From: Myxococcaceae bacterium
Lineage (GTDB): Bacteria > Myxococcota_A > Polyangia > Polyangiales > Ga0077539
DNA length: 36,325 nucleotides
Assembly: GCA_004297725.1 (NCBI GenBank)
Contig: SCUS01000043.1
Coordinates: 1 to 36,325 of the forward strand
Direction of reading: 5' to 3'
The notes beneath the pieces were generated by a model. The model made no database searches. It was given only the letters and a program-made list of their open reading frames with translations, and had not been told where the DNA came from. The position numbers and the translations under genes are program-made. Shown here piece by piece: positions 24,766 to 32,970 of the stretch; the stretch's first letter is position 1; every line of letters begins with the position of its first letter.

Positions 24766-24817
24766 TGTGGGAGCGTGAGGTCGTCACGCATCCAGGTGCC
24801 CGATGCAATGGGCGAGG

Positions 24818-25708
24818 TCATGCCCCGCCTCCGGCTGCGGTCGGCAGCACGCTTCGCGCGAAGATGGGAGGCTCGCCCCTCGGCGTCCCGGCGATGTCCG
24901 TCATCGAGGCGTATGCGGGGCCCAGGGGACCGCGCGCGGCGACGAGGTCGAACGACGAGCCCCACCACAGGTCCCCCGCCCCCTCGTCGACGAGCGCACG
25001 CGCAACGCCTCGCAGGCGGGCAACCGACGGCGCCAGGAAGAGCGGTCGCCATCCGTGCGGCAGTCCCCAGAGCGGAGCTCGTGCCTGCTGGAGCGCGAGC
25101 GTGACGTGTCCCTTCTTGCCGACGATGCGCGGGCTGTAGTGCGAGAGGTCGATCTCGACCGCGAGACCGACCGGAGGCTGACCCCGCTGGGTGATCTGCA
25201 CGATCGCGTCGGGCACCAGGTCGGGCGTGTTCGAGCCGCTCAGCCGGCGCAGGTCGTGGTCGGCCAGAAAGCACGAGGTCGACGCGCCAAGGCGCTCGTC
25301 GCGGCACGCCAGGGTGAGGGCCGCGCGGAACTCGTTCAGACGCTCCAGGTGTTGCAGGGTTTCGGCACTGGGGAGCCGGCCCGTGAAGAGCGACTCCTCC
25401 GCGACCTCCTCGGCGATGAGAACCTCCGCACCGCGCTCGGAGAGCGTGTACCAGTTGGCCGCGTTGAGGTGCTCGACGTGGCACTTGAGCATCCCGGCGC
25501 CGACGAGGCGGGCGAGACGGCGGGAGCAGGTCGACGGCTCGCTGAAGTGGAGCGCGGCGATGATGGGGGTCTGCACCGCGCGGCAGCGACCGACGAGTTC
25601 GAGCACCGCGAGATCGCGGTCGGTGAGGCGTCCGACCTGACGTGAAGGCTTCTCATCCCGGCGGCGGCGCGCGGACTTTCGGGGGGCGTCTTCCATGGTC
25701 GTCTCCAT
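24818..25708 (-). CDS. Replication-relaxation family protein
   Basis: 296 residues. A basic N-terminus (KSARRRRDEK) leads into a winged-helix region (GRLTDRDLAVLELVGRCRA, then LHFSEPSTCSRRLARLVGAG and WYTLSERGAEVLIAE). An alpha/beta domain follows with LVPDAIVQI and VGLAVEIDLSHYSPRIVGKK, the PD...E-x-D...K pattern of the replication-relaxation (Replic_Relax) family, which resembles a PD-(D/E)XK nuclease fold. The family accompanies plasmid and ICE replication or transfer genes, mostly in actinobacteria and other high-GC hosts. ATG 25708 overlaps the upstream stop as TGATG. Start alternative: ATG 25696. It lies between the transfer ATPase genes and the integrase module. Confidence 0.75.
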   Translation of the reverse strand: METTMEDAPRKSARRRRDEKPSRQVGRLTDRDLAVLELVGRCRAVQTPIIAALHFSEPSTCSRRLARLVGAGMLKCHVEHLNAANWYTLSERGAEVLIAEEVAEESLFTGRLPSAETLQHLERLNEFRAALTLACRDERLGASTSCFLADHDLRRLSGSNTPDLVPDAIVQITQRGQPPVGLAVEIDLSHYSPRIVGKKGHVTLALQQARAPLWGLPHGWRPLFLAPSVARLRGVARALVDEGAGDLWWGSSFDLVAARGPLGPAYASMTDIAGTPRGEPPIFARSVLPTAAGGGA

Positions 25709-26025
25709 CACAGCGAGGGGTTCCGAATCGAGAGGCCGCAGGTCGAGCAGGGCGTGTGGCCGTAGGCCGCGTCGCAGTGGCTGCATCGCCACACCGAGCC
25801 CTCCCCCGTGAAGCCGCAGGCGCTGCAGCGGACGAGCCCGTACGTGGGCGTCACATGGCCGCGCCCACAGAGTGCGTGGGGGGCGAGCTCGCGGGCGGTC
25901 GACGCCAGGGCGCGCAGCGTGCCGACGAGCGCGAGGAGCACGAGCACGACACCCGGGATCCAGCCCAGCGCGAGGTACGCGACGAGCGCGAGGGCGTACA
26001 TCGCGGCGGTGACGATCCGCCTCAC
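25708..26025 (-). CDS. Small membrane protein with zinc ribbon
   Basis: 105 residues. The N-terminal 40 residues are one or two hydrophobic helices (AAMYALALVAYLALG, then VVLVLLALVGTL). The C-terminal half is a cysteine-rich ribbon: a lone Cys in ALCGRGH, then CSAC, CSHC and CSTC, enough for one or two zinc sites. GTG start at 26025 overlaps the ATPase stop in a GTGA, and its own stop touches the next start in a TGATG. Function is unknown. Position in the operon suggests a membrane-anchored accessory of the transfer ATPase. Confidence 0.75.
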   Translation of the reverse strand: MRRIVTAAMYALALVAYLALGWIPGVVLVLLALVGTLRALASTARELAPHALCGRGHVTPTYGLVRCSACGFTGEGSVWRCSHCDAAYGHTPCSTCGLSIRNPSL

Positions 26026-27713
26026 GAGCGACCCCCGCCGTGCTTGCCCCAGCGAGCCGCGCGCCCGACCGCGTCCGGGGTTTGCGACACCGTGCCCTTG
26101 GGTTGTCCGCGCCGGCGCCCCCCTGCCGCAGGGGCACCGTCTCCGACGTCTGCGGAGTCGCCCCCGAAGCGCGCCATCGCGTCGGCTTCCATCGTCCGGG
26201 CGCGCTCGATGAGTTCGTCACGCGGCACGCCGGTGGCGCCCCGTTCAAGCGCTTCGCGAAGGCCCGCCGGAAGGGCGTCCCATGGGGGCGGGTCGAAGGG
26301 GCGCGCGACGATCTCCCTCGGACCGAAGGGCGCGGTCCGCTCGGTCACGATGAAGTGCCTGCCCGCCATCGTCCCCAGCGACGTCACCCTCGATTCGGTC
26401 TCCTCCGCTCGCGAGAGGAACTCCACTCGTTCCGGCGGCGGGCCGAAGGGCGGACGGGCCTTCGGCACGCGGCCGGTCCGCGGAAGGAACTCCGAGGACA
26501 GCACGGCGTCTTCGCGACCCGAGCGTCCCAGGAAGCGCCAGCGGAGGTTCGTCGAGAGCAAGTGCAAGAAGTCCCTCGGAACCTGGACGAGCGACTGGTT
26601 GATGAAGTGGAGGCCCACCCGAAACTGCCGCACGGTCGGCAGCGCGGTTTCGAGCGTCCGCACCGTCGCAGGCGTGAAGGCGAGCTGCGCCTCGTCGAGG
26701 AAGACGAGGGTGTGTCCGCGGATCTGCCGGGACGACGAGAGCGCGGCGAAGCAGAGCGACTGCAGCGCCAGCGCCGCGATCGCCCGCCGCGCCCCTTCGG
26801 CGCCGAGCGGCGTCCCGGAGAGGTCGAGGACCGAGACCGACCCGGGCTCGAACGCGCGCTCGAACGAGATCGTGGACGACGCGCAGAGAGCGCCGCGGAT
26901 CCCGGCATCGAGCGCCAAAAGTCGTTCGATGCGGCTTCCCAGGCCATCGATCGTCGCCGCAGACTCTCGGGAGAAGCGGTGCAGGATGTAGGAGGCGACG
27001 AGCGGCTCCTTCGAGCGGCGCGCGAGATCCTGCAGCACGGTCGGCTCGTGCAGGCAGAGGCGCAGGAGGTTGATCGGCATCGCGTGCTCGATGGCAAGCG
27101 CCAGGAGCATCGTGAGCGCGGTCTCCTGCCGTCCGCCCAGCGCGGACCCGAGCGCGTTCTCCAGCACCTCGGCGATGGTGCCCGCCTGCACGATCGGCGG
27201 CGCGTGGGGCGTCGCCGCAAGGATGTTCCACTCGGGCAAGGTCTTCCCGCGGAAGAACTGCGCCGTGAGCAGCCGCGAGAGCACGGCGCGGCGGCGCTCC
27301 GTCGAGGCACCTTGTAGCCGCGCCCCGAGCGCACGCAGCACGAGGTCGGCGAAGTTCCCCTGGAGCGCGATGACGATGACGGCGACGGGCTCGCCGGACA
27401 CGAGGTGTTCGAGAACCGAATCGACGAGTGCTCCTGCGGCACGCGTCTTGCCCGAACCCGTCGATCCGCTGGTGAACCCATGTGTTCCGTCGAGATCCGT
27501 CAGGGGGATCCGATAGGGCACCCTGTCGAGGCTCTCCCCGAAGGCCACGTGCGGCGTACGGGCGCGGCGGTGCATCTCGTCCCTGAAGGCGTGGTCCTCC
27601 GCATCTCGATCCCCGAGGAGGAGGGTCCGGTCGCGCGCGATCTGCTCGCGGGCGCGTCGCACCTCCTCGCTCCGAGGGACACCGAGGAAGAAGCGGGTCA
27701 CGCGACCGCTCAC
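26022..27713 (-). CDS. HerA/TraD-like ATPase
   Basis: 563 residues, P-loop ATPase of the FtsK/HerA/VirD4 group. Walker A GSTGSGKT at 83-90 is preceded by GTHGFTSG; Walker B HTLVFLDEAQLAF lies at 334-346; FINQSLVQVP downstream corresponds to the sensor/Gln motif of coupling proteins (ITQ-like). The C-terminus is a Gly/Arg-rich disordered tail. No membrane helix, so if it is a coupling protein it depends on the neighbouring membrane proteins. The start is GTG 27713, in a GTGA overlap with the upstream membrane gene; the stop overlaps the next gene the same way. Most likely a DNA-translocating coupling ATPase of the integrative element. A HerA-type defence ATPase is possible, but no NurA-, SIR2- or DUF4297-like partner is seen. 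Confidence 0.8.
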   Translation of the reverse strand: MSGRVTRFFLGVPRSEEVRRAREQIARDRTLLLGDRDAEDHAFRDEMHRRARTPHVAFGESLDRVPYRIPLTDLDGTHGFTSGSTGSGKTRAAGALVDSVLEHLVSGEPVAVIVIALQGNFADLVLRALGARLQGASTERRRAVLSRLLTAQFFRGKTLPEWNILAATPHAPPIVQAGTIAEVLENALGSALGGRQETALTMLLALAIEHAMPINLLRLCLHEPTVLQDLARRSKEPLVASYILHRFSRESAATIDGLGSRIERLLALDAGIRGALCASSTISFERAFEPGSVSVLDLSGTPLGAEGARRAIAALALQSLCFAALSSSRQIRGHTLVFLDEAQLAFTPATVRTLETALPTVRQFRVGLHFINQSLVQVPRDFLHLLSTNLRWRFLGRSGREDAVLSSEFLPRTGRVPKARPPFGPPPERVEFLSRAEETESRVTSLGTMAGRHFIVTERTAPFGPREIVARPFDPPPWDALPAGLREALERGATGVPRDELIERARTMEADAMARFGGDSADVGDGAPAAGGRRRGQPKGTVSQTPDAVGRAARWGKHGGGRS

Positions 27714-28123
27714 AGCGCACCTCCATCAAGATCCGGCGGTGGGAGACGCCCTCGCTCGCGGCGACGATCCGCGTCGCGCTGCTGCGCTGCGCGGCGCCCC
27801 TCCTCCCCGCGCGCACGACGGCGCAGGAGCCAGATGCCGATCGCGACGTGCCCCGCGACGACAAGGGCGCCGCTCGCGAGGTGCTCGGGGCCGACGACCA
27901 CGACCCGCGGCAACGGCGTAGCCGAGGTACCGGACGCGATGCCCTGACGGACCGCCCCGACTTCGTGCCGTACGAGCGGAAGGCACACGAGGGCGAGCAC
28001 GACCGCGGACCCCGCGCGAGCGGCCAGTCCTTCGAGCTCCCGCCACCCGACGACGCGTGCGAGCGCACCCGCCGCGACGATGAGCATGACGAGACTCCAC
28101 AAGAGTCCTTCGAGCGATTGCAT
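27710..28123 (-). CDS. Small membrane protein, 137 residues
   Basis: Three hydrophobic stretches (LLWSLVMLIVAAGALARVV; AGSAVVLALVCLPLV; GALVVAGHVAIGIWLL) and a basic C-terminal tail (LLRRRARGEEGRRAAQQRD) that should face the cytoplasm. ATG 28123 has AAGGAG 10 nt upstream. Its stop overlaps the ATPase GTG. Not recognised as a family; topology and coupling suggest a membrane anchor or channel part for the ATPase. Confidence 0.7.
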   Translation of the reverse strand: MQSLEGLLWSLVMLIVAAGALARVVGWRELEGLAARAGSAVVLALVCLPLVRHEVGAVRQGIASGTSATPLPRVVVVGPEHLASGALVVAGHVAIGIWLLRRRARGEEGRRAAQQRDADRRRERGRLPPPDLDGGAL

Positions 28124-28240
28124 GGGCACACGACTCCTTCCGCTCCGGGCACGCGCCGCGTGACCCCGGAGCACCAGTGGCGGTTCGATCGAGAAGGCGG
28201 GGCGTCGCGCCTGTTGGTGAGGGCGCCCCGCGAGGGCGTG

Positions 28241-29302
28241 TCAGTCCGACGTGAGGACGGGCGAGGTCGGGGTCAGGGTGTCGGAGCGCAGGGTGTCGAT
28301 CGCGAGCGTCGCGTCCCGTCCGTTCGACGAGCCGGACCCGCGCAGGAGCGTCCCGAAGAGCAGCTCAAGCGCGTTGCCACGAGCGAGTTCGGGGCGCTCG
28401 GCCAGCATCCGGACGATCGCGGGGGGCTCGCGGAGCGACCTGAGCGTGCGTCGATCGTCGATCGTGGTCGTGGCCCGCCAGGAGAGCCGCCCATCGACCT
28501 GCCGCCGCCGGGCCTCGTGGATCCGCAGCCCGCCGTCCGTCACCTCCGCAACGAGGAAGTTCATCCCCCGGCGGAGCGGCACGGCGGGCTTCTTTGCGAC
28601 CGCCTCGATCACCGCGCCGGGCTCCCCGAAGGAGGCCCGCACGTCGATGAGCAGCGGCATCGAGGTCTCGCCGTCGAAGGTCACGTCGATCGGTGCGTGC
28701 TCCGGCAACACCCCGGCCGTGAGGCGGGCGAGTTCTTCCCCCGTGTGACGGGCGAAGGCCGCGCGCAGGCGCGGCTCCATGAGCTGGTGGGACGCGCGGG
28801 CGTTCTCCCCGAACACCTCTCGGGAGCCCGACCGGGCCGTGACCCGGGCGAGCGACTCGAAGAAGGCCCGCGCCTCCGCCCGCCGCTCGTCCTCCCCCGC
28901 CGGGAGGACGAAGCGCAGTCCGAGCATCCTCCCCGTCGAGGGCACCATGATCAGGTACCCGAGCGAGGGAAGGCGGCGCTGTCCGAGGACCACGAGGCCG
29001 CTCGCGAGGGTGGCCGCGTTGTCGACGTGGAAGACGTTCGCGTCGACCACCTCACCCGAGAGCACGTCCTCGGCGCGTGCCTCGATCGCCTCCGCCTCGA
29101 TGCCCCCCCGCCGGGCGAGCTCGGCGGTCTCCTCCGCACGGCCCGGCGCGGGGTCGGCGTACAGGACCTCGATCTCCGCGGCGACCGAGGTGCCGTTGAA
29201 CGTCTGCAAGGCGGTGAGGTTCTCGCGGGCGCCGCGGTTCGCGCCGCTGTTCAGGAGGCGCTTGCGCGAGCGGGACCGGACCGGGATCTTCGTGCTGGCC
29301 AT
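28241..29302 (-). CDS. Hypothetical protein of the element operon, 353 residues
   Basis: Not recognised. It starts MASTKIPVRSRSRKRLLNSG, basic, followed by a mixed alpha/beta body (AAEIEVLYADPAPG; LGYLIMVPSTGRMLGLRFVL) with no membrane segment, no Cys cluster and no P-loop. ATG 29302 follows AAGGAGG with 6-nt spacing, one of the best sites in the window, so expression may be high. It sits 11 bases after the upstream membrane-protein gene and 117 bases before the next one. A structural or cytoplasmic-adaptor role in the transfer machinery is possible but only by position. Confidence 0.7.
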   Translation of the reverse strand: MASTKIPVRSRSRKRLLNSGANRGARENLTALQTFNGTSVAAEIEVLYADPAPGRAEETAELARRGGIEAEAIEARAEDVLSGEVVDANVFHVDNAATLASGLVVLGQRRLPSLGYLIMVPSTGRMLGLRFVLPAGEDERRAEARAFFESLARVTARSGSREVFGENARASHQLMEPRLRAAFARHTGEELARLTAGVLPEHAPIDVTFDGETSMPLLIDVRASFGEPGAVIEAVAKKPAVPLRRGMNFLVAEVTDGGLRIHEARRRQVDGRLSWRATTTIDDRRTLRSLREPPAIVRMLAERPELARGNALELLFGTLLRGSGSSNGRDATLAIDTLRSDTLTPTSPVLTSD

Positions 29303-29313
29303 AGGTGCCTCCT

Positions 29314-30276
29314 TCAGCGTCCGTTCGAGGGGGTGAGGGCACCGGCGCCACGGGGGCCGTCGCCCGCGTCGGGACGCTCGGTCGCCAGTGCGAGCTCGTA
29401 AGCCGTCCCATACCCGGCGCGCAGCTCGGCGTTCGCGCGCGTCCAGCGGCCCTGGGCCCGATCCAACCGCGTGAGGAACTGCTCGGCCGCCTCGACGCGG
29501 CGCTGCTCCGCCCGGAGACGCCCGCGGACGAGGGCGACCTGGCGCGCGAGTTCGAGCGCGGGGGCTCGCTTGCCCTCCAACCAGACCGCGGCGAACGACG
29601 GACCGCACGCGATCGCGATCATGATGACGGCCTCGCTCCACGCGACGAGCGGCGGCACGTCGGCGGCGTCGGACCCCATGACGCGCGCGAAGGCCACTGC
29701 GGCGACGAGCCCCCCGAACACGAGGGGGAGCAGGTAGCGTCGCAACGGAATGGTCGCGAGCGCGGAGAGCGGGCGGCGCGCGACGGGATCACTCCCCTTG
29801 CTCGCCGCGGCGCCCGGAGCCCCAGGCTCGGGGTCGTCGTCGGGCGGCACCGGTACCGCCGGCTGGCTCGGCGTCGACGTCGCGGCGACCGTGACCTTGG
29901 TGAGGCCGATCATCGCGAGGGTAAGCGCGAGGGCCGGGAGCGGACGGTGCTCGGCGGGGACCCCGAGGGCCCGGAGGATGAGGAAGCTGCCCGCCACCTC
30001 AAGCCCCCAGACGACAACGAGCCCCACCGTGTATCGCCAGGGCGTTCCGACGAGGGCCTGGACGTCCTCGCCCCGGCGCAGGTCCTCCCGCAGCTCCTCC
30101 AGGCGGCCGGTGTCCGCCACCTGCCGGATCGCGGTCCGGTACTCGTAGCTCTCGCGGGCCACGTCGGCGGGAGGGAGCCCGAGCGTGTTGGTGATGAAGC
30201 GGTCCTTGCCATCGACGCGACCGCGCGCGTGCCGCTTCGCTTGAGACATGGCGAACAGGTTGCCAATGATGTTCAT
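29314..30276 (-). CDS. Four-helix membrane protein with coiled coil
   Basis: 320 residues. Predicted membrane segments at about 82-104, 112-134, 180-200 and 210-233. Between the second and third is a Pro/Asp-rich loop (about 137-165). The C-terminal 85 residues form a coiled coil (VRGRLRAEQRRVEAAEQFL and on). ATG 30276 overlaps the upstream stop in an ATGA. No family recognised. The layout (membrane block plus cytoplasmic coiled coil) fits an inner-membrane scaffold of a secretion or transfer apparatus, as inference. Confidence 0.7.
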   Translation of the reverse strand: MNIIGNLFAMSQAKRHARGRVDGKDRFITNTLGLPPADVARESYEYRTAIRQVADTGRLEELREDLRRGEDVQALVGTPWRYTVGLVVVWGLEVAGSFLILRALGVPAEHRPLPALALTLAMIGLTKVTVAATSTPSQPAVPVPPDDDPEPGAPGAAASKGSDPVARRPLSALATIPLRRYLLPLVFGGLVAAVAFARVMGSDAADVPPLVAWSEAVIMIAIACGPSFAAVWLEGKRAPALELARQVALVRGRLRAEQRRVEAAEQFLTRLDRAQGRWTRANAELRAGYGTAYELALATERPDAGDGPRGAGALTPSNGR

Positions 30277-31301
30277 CGAGTCCTCGTGGTGCTGCTGGGA
30301 GTGGTGGTGACGGGACCGGGCGTGCCGGCGTCGGCGACGTCGGCGAAGAGCTGGCCGAAGTCGGGCAGCTCCGTGTGGAACGTGACTTCACGAGCCCCGG
30401 CGCCGCGGAGCGCGGTCGTCCAGAGCAGCATCAGGGCGCGCTCGCGCCCCATGGTTACGGGGCAGTGGCGACGAGCGATCGGGCCGCGCTCGCCCACGAC
30501 GAAGTGGACGCGGGTGTTGGCGTAGGTGCCCGGACCCAGGAGCCCCCGCCGCCTCAGGCGCGCCACGAACTCCTGCGGAGTCGGCAGACGACCGCACTCG
30601 AAGTCCCCGACGTCGGAGAACTGGCGGAGGTCGGTCGCGGCGACGACCTCGACGGGGATCCCGCGGGTGGGCCCCAGGGCGAGCTTGTCCAGAGACTCCG
30701 CGATCGGACTCCGCAGGGGAGCCACGGCGACGAGCGCCGCCCCGAGCGGAGCACACAATGTCGGACGGATGCTCCGCACGAAACGATCCTCCGCAGCGCG
30801 CGCCGCGCGCTCTCCCCGCTCCTCCCGCGGGGGAATCGACACCGAGCCCAAGAGGCGCGTCGCCGCCACCGACTCGCCCATCAGGTGCACTTCGAGCCGG
30901 GACCCGGGGCGCTGGTAGACCTCGTGAGCCAGCCCCGAGACCGTCTGAAGCGCCAGACCGTGGTCGCAGGGAGCGACCTCGCTCCGATCGCAGAGGAAGC
31001 GGACGATGCGAGGGGCCTGCACGGGCGAGTCCTCGACGCCGAGCGTCGTGAGGGTCCGATGGAAGGCGTTCGCGTCGCGCTCCTTGCAGCCCGCGCCGAC
31101 GCCGGCCTGGACGACCGCGGCGACGGCGAGCGTGAGCCGGAGCGCCCGCGAGACGAGCGTGAGCGAAGCGCAGACCCCGGGCGCTTTCCCCGCCCGCCTT
31201 CCCCCGGTGCTGAAACGGACGGCGAGTCCGTACTCCGTGTCCCCGACGCAGCGCCGCCCGCCTGTCGACCCCAACAAAGTCCGTGCGATCACGTTGGCCA
31301 T
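30273..31301 (-). CDS. Putative lipoprotein, first gene of the leftward element operon
   Basis: 342 residues from ATG 31301, which follows GGAGGAGG with 6-nt spacing. A hydrophobic stretch (LTLAVAAVVQAGVGAGC, about 56-72) ends in a lipobox-like VGAGC followed by KERDAN, so Cys72 would be the lipidated residue. The leader before it is unusually long (about 55 residues); an internal start just before LTLVSRALR would be more normal but has no ATG/GTG in frame. The rest is soluble and probably extracytoplasmic, with paired Cys (FLCDRS, APCDHG, TLCAPL, FECGRL). It has a TGT-rich repeat-free body and a Thr-rich tail. Function unknown. Confidence 0.68.
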   Translation of the reverse strand: MANVIARTLLGSTGGRRCVGDTEYGLAVRFSTGGRRAGKAPGVCASLTLVSRALRLTLAVAAVVQAGVGAGCKERDANAFHRTLTTLGVEDSPVQAPRIVRFLCDRSEVAPCDHGLALQTVSGLAHEVYQRPGSRLEVHLMGESVAATRLLGSVSIPPREERGERAARAAEDRFVRSIRPTLCAPLGAALVAVAPLRSPIAESLDKLALGPTRGIPVEVVAATDLRQFSDVGDFECGRLPTPQEFVARLRRRGLLGPGTYANTRVHFVVGERGPIARRHCPVTMGRERALMLLWTTALRGAGAREVTFHTELPDFGQLFADVADAGTPGPVTTTPSSTTRTR

Positions 31302-31741
31302 GACGTTCCTCCTCCAGCGATGGGAGGCCCCGACGCTTCCGCGCGATCCCGAGGCGAACCACTCGCCAGGACCGGGAAGTGCCGTGCTTCTCACGCCGCT
31401 GCCCCCGCCCCCGACTCCCGTCGGCGGACGACTTCGCAGCGGCCTACCTACCTTTGTGGGTGGACCGAGACGACCGTTACAAAACACCCTCGCGCACTGC
31501 CTCGACGGGCTGACGTTCCCGCTCGACGCTTTTCGGAGAACCTTCCCGGAACCTGCGGACGGACGCGTTGTCACGACGCCGGACCCCCGCGAGTCCCCCC
31601 CACACGGAGCACACGACCACCGCAGATCCGCCGCGCTTCGGCGCTACCAGTTCAGGATAGTCACCGGCAGACGCTGTCCTCCGCTTCTGAGCTGCCCCCT
31701 CAGCACCGAGCTTCGGCCGGTGAACCGTGGCGGAGAACTCC
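31302..31741. other. Divergent intergenic region
   Basis: About 440 bases between the leftward element operon and the rightward sigma-like gene. Promoters for both must be here or just outside. Direct repeat CCTACCTACC lies near 31443. No convincing -35/-10 pair and no gene can be supported. Confidence 0.4.
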
Positions 31742-32407
31742 ATGCCGATCCTGAGCGGTGTCCAACAGCCCCTTCGTGTCATCCCGCGGAACCTCAAGAC
31801 GCGCCTCGCGAAGCTCATTCAGAGGCGCTTCGTGTGGATCGTCCCACTGCGACCGAAGACCCCAGGAGAGCGCAAGCGGCTCCCGTCGTGGGTGCGAGAG
31901 GTGTTCGCGCACGATCCGCACATCACCGAGACGGTGCTGGCGGATGTCGAGCTCGCCCTCCGCAGGACCGAGAACGCGCCAACAAGCGAAGACGCGTTGT
32001 GGCCCTGGCTGAAGTGCGTGGCCTACCGGATCACGCGTGAGCACGCGTTCGCGGAGGCCCCCCACCTCGCCGCCTTGGAGTCGCCACCCGAACAACAGTT
32101 CGACGCCCCAGACCGGAACGACGACCCGCCGGAGTTGGACGAGGATCCCGCCTCGTCCCGGCCCACGCCATCGGAGATCGTCGAGATGCGCGAGCTGCTC
32201 GCGCACGCTCTCGCGGCCTGGGGTGACAGCGAAAGGGACCACAACCTGCTCAGGACGTTGCTCAGTGAGAACGAGGACGGGAACGAGGGGAAGCAGGAAG
32301 GTGCCCAAGGGGCCGCCTGCCGCCGCAGAAACCTCGCCTACCGCCGCCAGCGGGTGCGAGAGTCGGTCGACTTTTCGCTAGACTACGCGGTAAAACGAGC
32401 CGCCTAG
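31742..32407 (+). CDS. Sigma-factor-like regulatory protein, 221 residues
   Basis: The body carries a segment (DALWPWLKCVAYRITREHAF) that resembles ECF sigma region 2 helices (WL...A.R..R.). After an acidic Pro/Asp linker come EIVEMRELLAHALAAW and a basic C-terminal helix (CRRRNLAYRRQRVRES). A standard region 4 HTH is not obvious, so the sigma assignment is tentative. ATG 31742 has GGAG 6 nt upstream; GTG 31727 is the alternative. It is divergent from the element operon and upstream of the 63-residue gene. Position and content suggest a transcription regulator of one or both flanking operons. Confidence 0.55.
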   Translation: MPILSGVQQPLRVIPRNLKTRLAKLIQRRFVWIVPLRPKTPGERKRLPSWVREVFAHDPHITETVLADVELALRRTENAPTSEDALWPWLKCVAYRITREHAFAEAPHLAALESPPEQQFDAPDRNDDPPELDEDPASSRPTPSEIVEMRELLAHALAAWGDSERDHNLLRTLLSENEDGNEGKQEGAQGAACRRRNLAYRRQRVRESVDFSLDYAVKRAA

Positions 32408-32416
32408 CGCGCTGCC

Positions 32417-32445
32417 TTGACTGATGTAGGTGGATGTGGTAGGGT
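32417..32445 (+). promoter_or_regulatory. Candidate sigma-70 type promoter
   Basis: TTGACT (32417-32422), 17-base spacer, TAGGGT (32440-32445). It lies 10 bases after the sigma-like gene and about 245 bases before the 63-residue gene, implying a long 5' leader or a small transcript in between. The -10 box is weak. Confidence 0.35.
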
Positions 32446-32689
32446 AGCTCGTTGATCGCGCTATCCGAGGCAGCCGATCGGCGGTAGCATCCTGCAGCGC
32501 CCATGTCAGTCAGCGATCGTCCTCTCCAACGGACCGTCCGCATCCCGCCAACTGCGAAGCAACGTCTTCGCGCGGGCTGGGGGCGGTTCGTCTCGACCAG
32601 ACATGAGGTATCGGAGTGCATGCGGCATCTTCCGGCGACCTCCGTCTCGTTGAGGCCGGACTCCTTCAACCCCATCAGAAGGAGCGTTC

Positions 32690-32881
32690 ATGACTGACAA
32701 GCATTCACTCACGCCCACCGCAGAGAGTGTTGCCTTCTGGCGGCGTCACAACGCGTTCTTCGACGCGACCGTGGACGCCTTCCTCGCATCGGGTCCGAGC
32801 CACGCCAACGAGGCGTACAACCTCGACGACTTCGACGACGAGATGCCCGATGGCAAGGAAGGACACCGAGAGGCGAAGTAG
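32690..32881 (+). CDS. Small acidic protein, 63 residues
   Basis: Begins MTDKHSLTPTAESVAFWRRH, then FFDATVDAFLASGP and an acidic tail (NLDDFDDEMPDGKEGHREAK). AAGGAG sits 5 nt before ATG 32690, a very strong site for a gene this small. One amphipathic helix then a disordered acidic end. No family recognised. Followed by two hairpins and then the three-gene Lon-like operon, so it could be a regulator, an inhibitor or a leader peptide. Confidence 0.65.
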   Translation: MTDKHSLTPTAESVAFWRRHNAFFDATVDAFLASGPSHANEAYNLDDFDDEMPDGKEGHREAK

Positions 32882-32885
32882 AGCA

Positions 32886-32908
32886 GGTCGGGGCTGCACT
32901 GCCCGACC
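32886..32908 (+). repeat. Hairpin upstream of the terminator-like hairpin
   Basis: GGTCGGG (32886-32892) pairs perfectly with CCCGACC (32902-32908), 9-nt loop. It begins 5 bases after the 63-residue gene's stop and 4 bases before the next hairpin. Confidence 0.55.
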
Positions 32909-32911
32909 CAC

Positions 32912-32942
32912 GAGGAGCCAACTACGGCTCCTCGTTTCTATT
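32912..32942 (+). terminator. Intrinsic terminator or attenuator between the small gene and the downstream operon
   Basis: GAGGAGCC (32912-32919) and GGCTCCTC (32926-32933) form a perfect 8-bp stem with a 6-nt loop, followed by GTTTCTATT. The next gene starts only about 30 bases later, so this either ends the small transcript or attenuates read-through into the Lon-like operon. Confidence 0.65.
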
Positions 32943-32970
32943 CCAACCAAGAACCTGAAGGGAGCACTCG

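Noticed and set aside
24620..24808. Small leftward open frame between the HTH and replication-relaxation genes
   Set aside because: Covers the three hairpins; composition follows the stems rather than a protein.
26022..27713. HerA-type defence ATPase
   Set aside because: No NurA, SIR2 or DUF4297 partner, and the context is an integrative-element operon with membrane proteins.
27848..29401. 517-codon rightward open frame in the element operon
   Set aside because: Antisense shadow of two leftward genes that have strong ribosome sites.
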